This document shows positions 34,297 to 42,034 of a stretch of DNA of 58,362 bases, one piece after another. The position numbers and the translations under genes are program-made. This DNA comes from Acidobacteria bacterium UBA2161 (lineage in GTDB: Bacteria > Acidobacteriota > Vicinamibacteria > Vicinamibacterales > UBA823): positions 70,430 to 128,791 of the forward strand of contig DCWN01000042.1 in assembly GCA_002328835.1 (NCBI GenBank). Reading direction: 5' to 3'. The notes under the pieces were generated by a model. That model saw only the letters and a list, made by a program, of their open reading frames with translations. It had not been told where the DNA came from and made no database searches. Every line of letters begins with the position of its first letter. Within the stretch, counting starts at the first letter, position 1.

Positions 34297-36023
34297 ACGG
34301 CCTCGGCACGTCACCGGGCGTCGCCATCGGGCGCGCCGTCCTGATGCCCCGCAGTGCGGGTGGCGGAGTCCGGGTGCGGGTCAGCGACGCCACGGTCCCA
34401 GCGGAACTCGAACGTCTGCGGCAGGCGGTCGAGCGCACTCGAGAACAGCTGAAGGCGATCAAGGGCCGCGTCGAGCGCGCCGCGGGCGAGGGGCATGGAT
34501 ATCTGTTCGATGCCCAGATGCTCATGCTCGACGATCCGATGCTCGTGCACCGGGCCGGGGAACTCGTCCGGGCCGAACACCTCAACGCGGAATGGGCTCT
34601 GCATCGGGCCGGGGAGGACCTGGCGGCGTTGCTCGGGTCGGCGTCGGACGTCTACCTGCGAGAGCGCGGTGGCGACGTCTCGGACGTCGTGAGTCGGCTG
34701 AAATCGAACCTGCACCAGACCGATTGGGCCCCCGCGCTCACGGCGCTGGCCGACGCGGCCGAAGGGCAGGTGATTCTGGTCACGGACGAGCTCCGGGCGT
34801 CGGTGGCCGCGCAGATGGACTGGAGCCGAATCGCGGGCTTCGTCTCCGAGCGGGGGAGTCGCACCCAGCACACCGCAATTCTCGCGCGCTCGATGCGCGT
34901 TCCGGCCGTCGTGGGCCTCCAGGCGGCCACTCAGCAGGTCGCACCCGGCGCGATGCTCGTCGTCGACGGCACGACGGGGGACGTCGTGGTGGATCCGTCC
35001 GAGGCCACGCTGGTTGACGCGCGCGCGCGGCAGCAGCGCCATGCCGCGGCCGAGCGCTCACTCGGCGAACTGCGCGCGCTTCCGGCAGAGACTCAGGACG
35101 GCATCACGGTTCGGCTGCTGGCCAACATCGAGCGGCCCGATGAGGTCGCCCGCGCCCGCGAGTACGGGGCGGAGGGCATAGGGCTGTACCGATCCGAGTT
35201 TCTGCTGGCCGGTGTTCCGGCCGAGGAGCCGACCGAAGACACGCAATACGACGTGTACCGCGCGCTCGTCGAGCAGATGGCGCCAGAGCCGGTCACAATC
35301 CGGTCATTCGACGCGGTGGAACATGCCGGCGGGCGCCTCGATGCGGTGCGCGGGCTCCGGGCGACGCGCTCGGCTCCCGCCGGCCTCGACCGGATGCGCA
35401 CGCAGCTGCGCGCGCTGTGCCGGGCGGCGGTGCACGGGCGCCTCCGACTGATGTTCCCGCAAGTCGGCGGCGTAGAGGAGCTGCGCGAGGCAAGAGGGCT
35501 GCTCGAAGAGGCCCGCAGCGACGTTCGCGAGGGAGGGGTCAACGTCCCGAGCGTCCCGGTGGGCGTGATGATCGAGGTCCCGTCGGCCGCCCTGACGGCC
35601 GACCTGCTGGCTGCAGAGGCTGACTTCCTCAGCGTCGGCACCAACGACCTCGTGCACTACACGCTGGCCGTGGACCGAGCCGACGTTCGGGCATCGGAAC
35701 TTTACGAGCCGCTGCATCCAGCGGTGCTGCGGATGCTCCGCGCCATCCAGACCGCTGCCGCCGGCGCCGCGCGCCCGCTGTCGATATGCGGAGAAATGGC
35801 GTCAGATCCGGCGATGTTGCCGCTCCTGGTCGGACTTGGGATCACCGAGTTGAGCATGACGCCTGCGGCCATTCCGCTGGCCAAGCAGGTGTTGCGCAAG
35901 CTCGTGGCGGCCGAGGCGAGGGCGTTGGCCGACGCGGTGTTACGCTGCGGGACGGTGCGAGAGATCGAAGGGCTTCTGGCCGAGCACGCGCGGCAGCATC
36001 CAGCCGGGACCGTGAAGGGCTAA
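34284..36023 (+). CDS. ptsI: PTS enzyme I (PEP-protein phosphotransferase), divergent
   Basis: A 579-residue enzyme that passes phosphate from PEP to HPr. The active histidine is H196 in GSRTQHTAILARS (GGRTSHTAI in most). PEP-site elements IRSFD, LRALCRAAVHGRLRLMFP, VPVGVMIEVPSAA, FLSVGTNDLVHYTLAVDR and the catalytic cysteine in SICGEMASDP are present. The conserved TLDxGGDK loop is not: the sequence runs SFDAVEHAGGRLDAVRG, so the usual Gly-Gly-Asp-Lys is altered. It is probably still active but may have changed kinetics. Confidence 0.9.
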   Translation: MERLNGLGTSPGVAIGRAVLMPRSAGGGVRVRVSDATVPAELERLRQAVERTREQLKAIKGRVERAAGEGHGYLFDAQMLMLDDPMLVHRAGELVRAEHLNAEWALHRAGEDLAALLGSASDVYLRERGGDVSDVVSRLKSNLHQTDWAPALTALADAAEGQVILVTDELRASVAAQMDWSRIAGFVSERGSRTQHTAILARSMRVPAVVGLQAATQQVAPGAMLVVDGTTGDVVVDPSEATLVDARARQQRHAAAERSLGELRALPAETQDGITVRLLANIERPDEVARAREYGAEGIGLYRSEFLLAGVPAEEPTEDTQYDVYRALVEQMAPEPVTIRSFDAVEHAGGRLDAVRGLRATRSAPAGLDRMRTQLRALCRAAVHGRLRLMFPQVGGVEELREARGLLEEARSDVREGGVNVPSVPVGVMIEVPSAALTADLLAAEADFLSVGTNDLVHYTLAVDRADVRASELYEPLHPAVLRMLRAIQTAAAGAARPLSICGEMASDPAMLPLLVGLGITELSMTPAAIPLAKQVLRKLVAAEARALADAVLRCGTVREIEGLLAEHARQHPAGTVKG

Positions 36024-36034
36024 AGGAGGGTCGA

Positions 36035-36391
36035 GTGGGCAACGCGCGCGTGGAGAAACCGTGGGGCTACGAGGTGCACTGGGCGAAGACCGACAAGTAC
36101 GTGGGGAAGATCATTCACGTGAATGCCGGACACGCACTCAGCTTGCAGTACCACGAACAGAAGGACGAAACGATCCTGCTCTGGTCCGGCAAGATCGTCT
36201 TCGAGATCAAGGAGGGGGATGTGCTCGTCCGGCGCGAGATGGACCCAGGCGATCGCGTCCACGTCACCCCCGGCACGGTCCATCGCATGACCGCCATCGA
36301 GGACAGCGACATCATCGAGGTGTCGACACCGGAGCTCGATGACGTCATCCGGCTCGAAGATCGCTACGGCCGGGGTCAGACCTCCGGCTAG
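36035..36391 (+). CDS. Cupin-domain protein, mannose-6-phosphate-isomerase-like
   Basis: A 118-residue single cupin. VEKPWGYEVHWAKTDKYVGKIIHVNAGHALSLQYHEQKDE carries the metal-binding His/Glu set, and PGDRVHVTPGTVHRM is the second cupin motif. This is the C-terminal domain type of mannose-1-phosphate guanylyltransferase/phosphomannose isomerase, here standing alone, so it may bind a sugar phosphate. The GTG start at 36035 follows AAAGGAGGG (36022-36030), a strong ribosome binding site overlapping the ptsI stop. Confidence 0.85.
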   Translation: MGNARVEKPWGYEVHWAKTDKYVGKIIHVNAGHALSLQYHEQKDETILLWSGKIVFEIKEGDVLVRREMDPGDRVHVTPGTVHRMTAIEDSDIIEVSTPELDDVIRLEDRYGRGQTSG

Positions 36392-36395
36392 GGCC

Positions 36396-36411
36396 GCGGC
36401 CGGCCGGCCGC
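36396..36411. terminator. 16-base perfect palindrome between convergent genes
   Basis: GCGGCCGGCCGGCCGC, a perfect self-complement, fills the 26-base gap between the cupin stop and the ssb stop. A GC-only stem without a T-run could act as a bidirectional terminator, but the evidence is positional. Confidence 0.35.
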
Positions 36412-36417
36412 CACCCG

Positions 36418-36849
36418 CTAGAACGGGATGTCGTCGTCGGTGAGCGCTGGCGACTCTCCGCCGCCGCCACCGCCGCCACTGCTGCCACCGCCGGGCGACT
36501 CGCCACGAGCGCCGCGACCGCCGCCGCTCAGCAGCACGATCTGTCTGGCGTTGATCTCGGTGGTGTAGCGCTTCACGCCGTCCTTCTCCCACTCCTTCGT
36601 CCGGAGGGAACCTTCGGCGTAAATCTGTTTCCCCTTCACCAGGTATTCATTGAGGGTCTCCGCCATTCGCCCCCAGAGCACGACCTTGTGCCACTCGGTC
36701 TGCTCCTTCTTCTCGCCGGTCTGCTTGTCCTTCCACGTTTCCGTGGTCGCCATGCTGAAGTTCAGCACGGGCGCGCCGCCGGGCGTGTAGCGCAATTCCG
36801 CATCCCGCCCCAGATTGCCAACCAGAATGACCTTGTTCACACTACCCAT
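36418..36849 (-). CDS. ssb: Single-stranded DNA-binding protein
   Basis: A 143-residue OB-fold protein. It opens GSVNKVILVGNLGRDAELRYTPGGAPV and carries NFSMATTETWKDKQTGEKKEQTEWHKVVLWG, as in bacterial SSB. A Gly/Ser-rich linker precedes the acidic tip DDDIPF, which recruits partner proteins. Full length. rpsF and rpsR, common neighbours of ssb, are absent. Confidence 0.96.
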   Translation of the reverse strand: MGSVNKVILVGNLGRDAELRYTPGGAPVLNFSMATTETWKDKQTGEKKEQTEWHKVVLWGRMAETLNEYLVKGKQIYAEGSLRTKEWEKDGVKRYTTEINARQIVLLSGGGRGARGESPGGGSSGGGGGGGESPALTDDDIPF

Positions 36850-36958
36850 CAGCTTCTCTTCTTCCTCGCGTGCGCCCTCTGGGCGCGTTCGTTTCGTCCC
36901 AAGGCCTCCGCGGCCTCAGGCATGCAGGATCGGAGACCTCGGGACCTCGGTCTAGGAG

Positions 36959-37786
36959 TCAAGGGCGATTGAGTCGGTCGAGCACCTGGCGCGCCAGGGC
37001 GGCCATCCGGCTGTCGGGGAAGTCATCCACGATCATCTGAAACGCCTCGCGCGCCTGGTCGGTGTCGCCGAGCCGATCGAGCGCGAGCCCTCGCTTGTAC
37101 TGGGCTTCCGGAACGATGTCCCCGCTCGGGTAGGTGCGCATGACCTGATCGTAGGCCCCCACGGCGTCGGCGAAGCGACCATCGTTGTACAACGTCTCGC
37201 CGATGTAGAACTGCGCGTCATCGGCCAGGTCGGATCGCGGGAAGGTCTTGATGTACGTGTCGAATCCGGTGATCGCCAACGACCACTGCCCGGTGGAATA
37301 ATCGGCCCAGGCCATCTCGTACAGCCGCTGCGGGGAAATCCCCGGATTCGCCGGCTGCGCCATCGGCGGGGCGATGGCGACCGGCGCCTCGCCACCGTCC
37401 TCGACTTCGTCGCCCATGACCGGCATCGGCATCCGAGGAATCGACAGGCGCAGCGCTTCCGCCTCTTGCGAGAAGGACGAGATCCTCACGTTGGTATCGT
37501 CAACCTTCTCCCGCAAGATCCGGATCCCATCGGCGACCGTGTCCACCAGCAGGCGGCTGTCCGCAAAGGCCTTTCGATTCATCGCGGCCTGCTCGTCGAC
37601 CTGACTCGTGACGTCGGTCAGTGCCTGGGCGAGGCTGGACACTAGGACGTGCAACTCCTGGGTCTGCATCTGGAGGATCCGGATGTCCGCCATGATCTGG
37701 CGTTCCTCCTGGGCCGCCACGGGACCGGCCGCGAACGTCGTCAGGACCAGGGCCGCCTGCGCCGCGACCGCTATGCCACGTCTCAT
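36959..37786 (-). CDS. cpoB: Cell division coordinator CpoB (YbgF)
   Basis: A 275-residue periplasmic protein. Signal peptide MRRGIAVAAQAALVLTTFAAGPVAAQ at residues 1-26; coiled coil at about 30-110 (QTQELHVLVSSLAQALTDVTSQVDEQ) that would trimerise; TPR repeats at the C-terminus (YNDGRFADAVGAYDQVMRTYP, LGDTDQAREAFQMIVDDFP). In E. coli it links peptidoglycan synthesis to Tol-driven outer-membrane constriction. The ATG at 37786 was chosen because it begins the signal peptide. Last gene of the tol operon, 19 bases after pal. Confidence 0.9.
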   Translation of the reverse strand: MRRGIAVAAQAALVLTTFAAGPVAAQEERQIMADIRILQMQTQELHVLVSSLAQALTDVTSQVDEQAAMNRKAFADSRLLVDTVADGIRILREKVDDTNVRISSFSQEAEALRLSIPRMPMPVMGDEVEDGGEAPVAIAPPMAQPANPGISPQRLYEMAWADYSTGQWSLAITGFDTYIKTFPRSDLADDAQFYIGETLYNDGRFADAVGAYDQVMRTYPSGDIVPEAQYKRGLALDRLGDTDQAREAFQMIVDDFPDSRMAALARQVLDRLNRP

Positions 37787-37805
37787 GTCGATCCTCGCAG
37801 TCTCG

Positions 37806-38411
37806 CTAACGCGCCGTGATGACGAAGTGCGCACGGCGATTCCGCTGCCAGGCTTCCTCATCGTGGCCTGGATCGAACGGGAACTCCTTGCCATAGCTTA
37901 CCGTGCGGAGTCGGTCGCCCGATATGCCCAGCGTGACCAGATAGTCTCGCGCGGCCAGGGCGCGGCGCTCCCCGAGTGCGAGGTTGTACTCCGCCGTGCC
38001 GCGTTCGTCGCAGTGTCCTTCAATGGTGATGACCCAGCTCGAATACTGGCCCAGCAGTTCGGCGTTGCGCTCGAGGTCGCCCTGCGAATCGGGATCGAGC
38101 TGCGCGCTGTCTAATGCGTAGAAGACCGGGACCAGGGGAGACTCACGGTTCAGGTCGTCCAGCGATCGCGTCGCCAGTGAATCCTCCTCGCGCACCGGCT
38201 CCGGCGGCACGGGAATCGGCTCGCGGACCGGGGCGGGCTCCGGTGCCGCGGGGGGCGGCGGGGCCGTCGGCGGTGGCGGTGGTGGTGGAGCAGGGCGTGA
38301 CGCCGGTGGCGGATTTCCACCGCACGCCGCAGCGGTCAGGATGCCCACAAGCGCTACCGGAAGCGCAAAGCGTCGAGTGATCGTTCGTGTCTGCATGGCG
38401 ATGCTCTTCAT
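37806..38411 (-). CDS. pal: Peptidoglycan-associated lipoprotein Pal
   Basis: About 201 residues. A lipoprotein signal ends at the lipobox TAAAC; a long Pro-rich spacer (PPPPPPPTAPPPP) separates it from the OmpA-like peptidoglycan-binding domain with ITIEGHCDERGTAEYNLALGERRA and its conserved Asp/Arg. ATG at 38411 has an AAAGG ribosome binding site; the ATG at 38396 is a weaker alternative. The protein anchors the outer membrane to the wall. It sits between tolB and cpoB, the canonical order. Confidence 0.95.
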   Translation of the reverse strand: MKSIAMQTRTITRRFALPVALVGILTAAACGGNPPPASRPAPPPPPPPTAPPPPAAPEPAPVREPIPVPPEPVREEDSLATRSLDDLNRESPLVPVFYALDSAQLDPDSQGDLERNAELLGQYSSWVITIEGHCDERGTAEYNLALGERRALAARDYLVTLGISGDRLRTVSYGKEFPFDPGHDEEAWQRNRRAHFVITAR

Positions 38412-38456
38412 TCCACACCTTTGCGAGAATCGTTCCAACTTCTAGTGATTCAGTCG

Positions 38457-39833
38457 TCAATGGGACCAGTTCGCCATCTCGTTGTTGCCAGCGCGAGTGA
38501 CGCGACGGAGATTACTGCCATCTCGCGCCATCGTGAAGATCTGCTTCCCCCCGGAGCGCGTCGACGTAAAGGCCAGGTGGCGGCCGTTCGGCGCGTACGC
38601 CGGGCTCTCGTTCGTGCCGAGGCCGAACGTCAGCTGGCGAACGGCTCCGGTCGCCAGTTCGAGAATCTTGATGTCGTGACCGGGGCCCGTACGTGAAGAA
38701 TATGCGATCTCGTTGAACGGTGCCGGCGACCACGTCGGGCGGTCGCAGTACGACTCGAAGGTCATTCGGCGAATGCCCGTGCCGTCGACGCCGATCACGT
38801 AGATCTGGGGTCGGCCCGAGCGATCCGACGTGAAGGCCAGCTGCGTGCCCGTCGGCGACCATGTCGGGCTCGTGTCGATGGCGGGGTTGTTCGTCAGACG
38901 GCGAAGGTTGCCGCCGTCGGCGTCGATGACGTACAGCTCGGGATTGCCGTCACGATTCGACGTGAACGCGATCCGCCGACCGTCCGGGGACCATGCCGGC
39001 AGCCAGTTCTGCTCGTCGGGGGTACCCGCGGCCGGCGTCTCGAGCCGGCCCTCGTAGATGAACGAGACGAAGACATCGGGGAAGCCCCGCCGGTATGAGG
39101 TGTAGGCGATGGCGCGGCCATCGGCCGACCAGACCGGCGTGATGTTCAAGGAGCGGTTCACCGTCACGCGGCGCTGATTCCCACCGTCGTAGTCGGCCAT
39201 GTAGACCTCCTTGATCGTCCGGTTGTCGACCGGGCCGACGATGCGCTCGCCGTTGCGATCGGACGCGAAGGTCAGCTTCGTCCGCGCCACACCGCGCAGG
39301 CCACGCTGGTTCTGATGGACTTCGTCGGCGATCGTGTGGGCGTAGAGGCGCGGGTTGTCCACCGACCCCGTGTACTCACGGCCGAACACCGAATCCTGCC
39401 CGCGGACGTTGAACAAGCGCACTCTCACCTGGACCATCTCGCCGGTCTTCTGAACCGTGCCGACGAGCACGCCATCCGCGCCGACCTCACGCCAGGCCTC
39501 GAACGGCACGTCGGTCATCGACGTCGCCGGCGGAATCGTCTCGTAGGTGTCCCGCGGGATCATGTAGAACTCGCGCTCGAAGTCGAGGTCGTCCCACAGA
39601 ACCTGCGCCAGCGTCCGGGCGATCTCGGCCGTCTCGGCGTCGTCCGACAGCGCGACGAAGTCGGGTACCGCGAAGCGGGGCTGCGTGCCGATGCTCTCTC
39701 CGAGAATGAGGCTGAGCTCGGACGGCTGCTCCGGGGCCGCTTGCTGGGACGGCGCGGGAGTCTGGGGCGCCTGCAGCGTGAAGTAGCCGAGCGCAAGAAG
39801 GAGCGGTCCAACGGCGTGCAGCTTCTGAGTCAT
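38457..39833 (-). CDS. tolB: Tol-Pal system beta-propeller protein TolB
   Basis: A 458-residue periplasmic protein. Signal-like N-terminus, a TolB N-terminal domain (FAVPDFVALSDDAETAEIARTLAQVLWDDL), and a six-bladed WD-like propeller with repeated D-G-x(2)-R and FTSxRxGxPxxY motifs, such as IAFTSNRDGNPELYVIDADG and LAFTSDRSGRPQIYVIG. It binds Pal and TolA. Its ATG abuts the TolA-like stop with no gap. Confidence 0.95.
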   Translation of the reverse strand: MTQKLHAVGPLLLALGYFTLQAPQTPAPSQQAAPEQPSELSLILGESIGTQPRFAVPDFVALSDDAETAEIARTLAQVLWDDLDFEREFYMIPRDTYETIPPATSMTDVPFEAWREVGADGVLVGTVQKTGEMVQVRVRLFNVRGQDSVFGREYTGSVDNPRLYAHTIADEVHQNQRGLRGVARTKLTFASDRNGERIVGPVDNRTIKEVYMADYDGGNQRRVTVNRSLNITPVWSADGRAIAYTSYRRGFPDVFVSFIYEGRLETPAAGTPDEQNWLPAWSPDGRRIAFTSNRDGNPELYVIDADGGNLRRLTNNPAIDTSPTWSPTGTQLAFTSDRSGRPQIYVIGVDGTGIRRMTFESYCDRPTWSPAPFNEIAYSSRTGPGHDIKILELATGAVRQLTFGLGTNESPAYAPNGRHLAFTSTRSGGKQIFTMARDGSNLRRVTRAGNNEMANWSH

Positions 39834-40628
39834 TTAGCGGCGATACTGAAAATCCATGTGAACGGTCAGCGAGTCCTCCGTGAACGCGCTGGGCAAGGGG
39901 GGCAGTTGCGCGGTCATCGCGAGGGCGCGCTGCGCGGCCATGTCGAGCGCGATGTACCCGCTCGGCCGCTCGACCTCGACGTCGACCAAGCTCCCGTCGC
40001 GCCGGATCGTGAACTTCACCCACGAGTCGCCGGTAACCTGCTGGCGCGGATTCCAGTTGCGGCGGATCAAGTCGAGCATCGTCTGCAAGTACTCCGGACA
40101 GCAGAACGACCCCACATCAAGGTAGCCGGCCGTGCCTCCAGCGCCGCCGGTCGACAGGCCGAACCCGAGTCCCTGCACACCAGTCTCGGCCAGCGCATCC
40201 CCAGATCGGATGTCATCGCCCTCGGCGCGTGTGCGGCCCCGAGCACCCTCGGGGGACGATTCCACGTCGGGCGGGTTCACGACTTCCCGCCGGCGTGCCT
40301 CGGGCGTCGGCACGGTCATCTCAGGCTCTTCGCGCGCCGGCACCCTCACCGCCCCGGGCCGGGGATCCGGCGGCAACTCGTTGATCTGCTGCACCGGCCG
40401 GCCGCCAAGCGGCGTCAACCCGCCGGTGTCCGGTCCCGGCGGCCCACCGAGGCTGATCGTCATCACGGGCCCCTCATCCGGCGCCGCCCGGACTCCCCAA
40501 TCGGCCGGGATCAACAGCAAGAGCAGGATACCGACCACGTGCGCCCCTGCCGACAGGCCGAACATGCGGCCCCAGCCATCACGGTCACCGGAGCGCGCCG
40601 CGAGCACCTGCGTTGCGAGTTCCTTCAT
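39834..40628 (-). CDS. TolA-like/TonB C-terminal energy-transducing protein
   Basis: About 264 residues. One N-terminal membrane helix at about 23-42 (GLSAGAHVVGILLLLLIPADWG), a Pro/Glu/Arg-rich linker of 120 residues, then a TonB/TolA C-terminal domain (YLQTMLDLIRRNWNPRQQVTGDSWVKFTIRRDGSLVDVEV). The gene lies between tolR and tolB, so it fills the TolA slot, but it has none of the long alanine-rich helix of E. coli TolA and is much shorter. A vicinal Cys-Cys pair (SFCCPEY) just before the C-terminal domain is unusual. ATG at 40628; a TTG at 40634 is an alternative. Confidence 0.85.
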   Translation of the reverse strand: MKELATQVLAARSGDRDGWGRMFGLSAGAHVVGILLLLLIPADWGVRAAPDEGPVMTISLGGPPGPDTGGLTPLGGRPVQQINELPPDPRPGAVRVPAREEPEMTVPTPEARRREVVNPPDVESSPEGARGRTRAEGDDIRSGDALAETGVQGLGFGLSTGGAGGTAGYLDVGSFCCPEYLQTMLDLIRRNWNPRQQVTGDSWVKFTIRRDGSLVDVEVERPSGYIALDMAAQRALAMTAQLPPLPSAFTEDSLTVHMDFQYRR

Positions 40629-40643
40629 GAGCAACGCGGAGCG

Positions 40644-41102
40644 TCAGCGGTCCTCCGGCAGCCGCGTCACCAATCCGACCCGCTCGACACCTGCCTCCTT
40701 CAACTTGTCCATGACGGTCATCAGTTCCTGCATCGTGACCGCCGCGTCGCCGCGAAGATAGACGTCGCTCTGATCCAGCCCCGCGAGGACCTGCGTGATC
40801 CGCTCGTCGAGCACCTCGAGCGGCACGGCATCCTCGCCGACCTGCACGGCGCCGTCGGTCCGGTAGCTCAGGGGAATCGTGACGAACACGCGTTCGGCGT
40901 TGATCGCGGCGGCCCGGCGAGCGATCGGCAGGCTGACATCGAGACCCCGCTGCATCATCGGTGCGGTCACCATGAAGATGATCAGCAGCACCAGCATCAC
41001 GTCGACGAGCGGAATGATGTTGATCTCGGAGAGCGCAGAGGACACGCGTTCCCCGCGCGCACGCCGCGTGCCACCCGTCGGCTGCGCTTTGTGAACCCTC
41101 AT
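40644..41102 (-). CDS. tolR: TolR/ExbD-family proton-channel component
   Basis: A 152-residue inner-membrane protein. Single membrane helix after SSALSEINIIPLVDVMLVLLIIFMV, with the proton-carrying Asp in PLVDVMLVLL. The periplasmic domain ends VGLVTRLPEDR. It energises TolA together with TolQ. Named TolR by position in the Tol-Pal cluster; sequence alone would not separate it from ExbD. It begins 22 bases after tolQ. Confidence 0.93.
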   Translation of the reverse strand: MRVHKAQPTGGTRRARGERVSSALSEINIIPLVDVMLVLLIIFMVTAPMMQRGLDVSLPIARRAAAINAERVFVTIPLSYRTDGAVQVGEDAVPLEVLDERITQVLAGLDQSDVYLRGDAAVTMQELMTVMDKLKEAGVERVGLVTRLPEDR

Positions 41103-41124
41103 TGCCGAGTCCAGACGCCGTCGT

Positions 41125-41883
41125 TCACGAGAAGTTCCGCTCCGCGATGTTCAGGAACTCCAGGGCGAAGTCGTCCATCTCCGAAACGAACAGCTTCACG
41201 CGGTGCGTCAGATGGTTGTAGAAGTAGACGGCCGGGATGGCCGCGAACAACCCCGCGGCCGTCGCCAGGAGCGCCTCGGCGATGCCGGGCGCGACGACAC
41301 CCAGGCTGCTCGAGCCAGTCTCGCCGATGCCCTGGAACGCGCCCATGATCCCCCAGACCGTGCCGAACAGGCCAATGAACGGCGTGATGCTCGCTGTCGT
41401 GGCGAGAAAGGCCACCCGGGCCTCGATCCGGTTCACCTCGACGGTGGCCGCCCGCTGCAGCGCTCGATCGAGTGCATCGATGCTTCTCAGTGTAGGACGA
41501 GCGCCAGCGCCTTCCGGTTGTGATTCGGCGTCGCCGCCGTGGCGGAGTTGAGCGTTCAACTCGGCATAGCCGGTCTGAAAGATCCCGACCAGCGGGCTAC
41601 GACCGAGCGATCCGCAGACCGACTGGACTTCCGAGAACTTGTTGCTGCGGCGGAACACATCGCGAAATCTCGCGGTGTGCGCCTCCACGAGGCGATACTG
41701 CCAGACCTTGTGCAGCACGATCGCCCAGGACGCGATGGAGAACAGAATCAGGATCAGCAGGACGACGCGAAAGAGCGGACCGGACCGGGCGACGAGTCCG
41801 ATGAGGTCACCGCCCAGCGCGCCATCAGCCGATTCGCCCTGCGCCTGCAACAGCGCGAGAACGAAGAATCCAAGCGTGCGCAA
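41125..41883 (-). CDS. tolQ: TolQ/ExbB-family proton-channel component
   Basis: About 252 residues with three membrane helices: GPLFRVVLLILILFSIASWAI, then ATTASITPFIGLFGTVWGIMGAFQGI and the LGVVAPGIAEALLATAAGLFAAIPAVYFYN pair typical of the family. The TTG at 41883 follows GGAGG five bases upstream and starts a hydrophobic N-terminus. The longer frame to 41946 runs over the promoter and was rejected. First gene of the tolQ-tolR-tolA-tolB-pal-cpoB operon. Confidence 0.92.
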   Translation of the reverse strand: MRTLGFFVLALLQAQGESADGALGGDLIGLVARSGPLFRVVLLILILFSIASWAIVLHKVWQYRLVEAHTARFRDVFRRSNKFSEVQSVCGSLGRSPLVGIFQTGYAELNAQLRHGGDAESQPEGAGARPTLRSIDALDRALQRAATVEVNRIEARVAFLATTASITPFIGLFGTVWGIMGAFQGIGETGSSSLGVVAPGIAEALLATAAGLFAAIPAVYFYNHLTHRVKLFVSEMDDFALEFLNIAERNFS

Positions 41884-41931
41884 CGAAGCCTCCGAGCATC
41901 TCAATGCGCCGCTGGGACAGCGCGACGCGAC

Positions 41932-41960
41932 AGAGTAGCACGGCACCCGAAGGCTGTCAA
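41932..41960 (-). promoter_or_regulatory. Sigma-70-type promoter of the tol operon
   Basis: On the minus strand: TTGACA (complement of 41955-41960), a 17-base spacer and TACTCT (complement of 41932-41937). The tolQ start follows about 48 bases later. This is the best -35 consensus in the window and lies in the divergent gap with recN. Confidence 0.65.
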
Positions 41961-42034
41961 ATGTATGATAGCATGGAGTTTCTCTCGACGAGCCGAGTCA
42001 GGCGGCGTCTCTCCTCGCGCCTCCCGACACGACC

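Noticed and set aside
39315..41348. 677-codon plus-strand frame across the tol genes
   Set aside because: It is antisense to TolQ, TolR, TolA and TolB, all of which are convincing; the composition is Arg/His-rich as expected of shadows.
41938..42034. LexA box ahead of recN
   Set aside because: The sequence TGTCAAATGTATGATAGCA superficially resembles an SOS box but lacks dyad symmetry, and the clade's LexA motif is not known to me.
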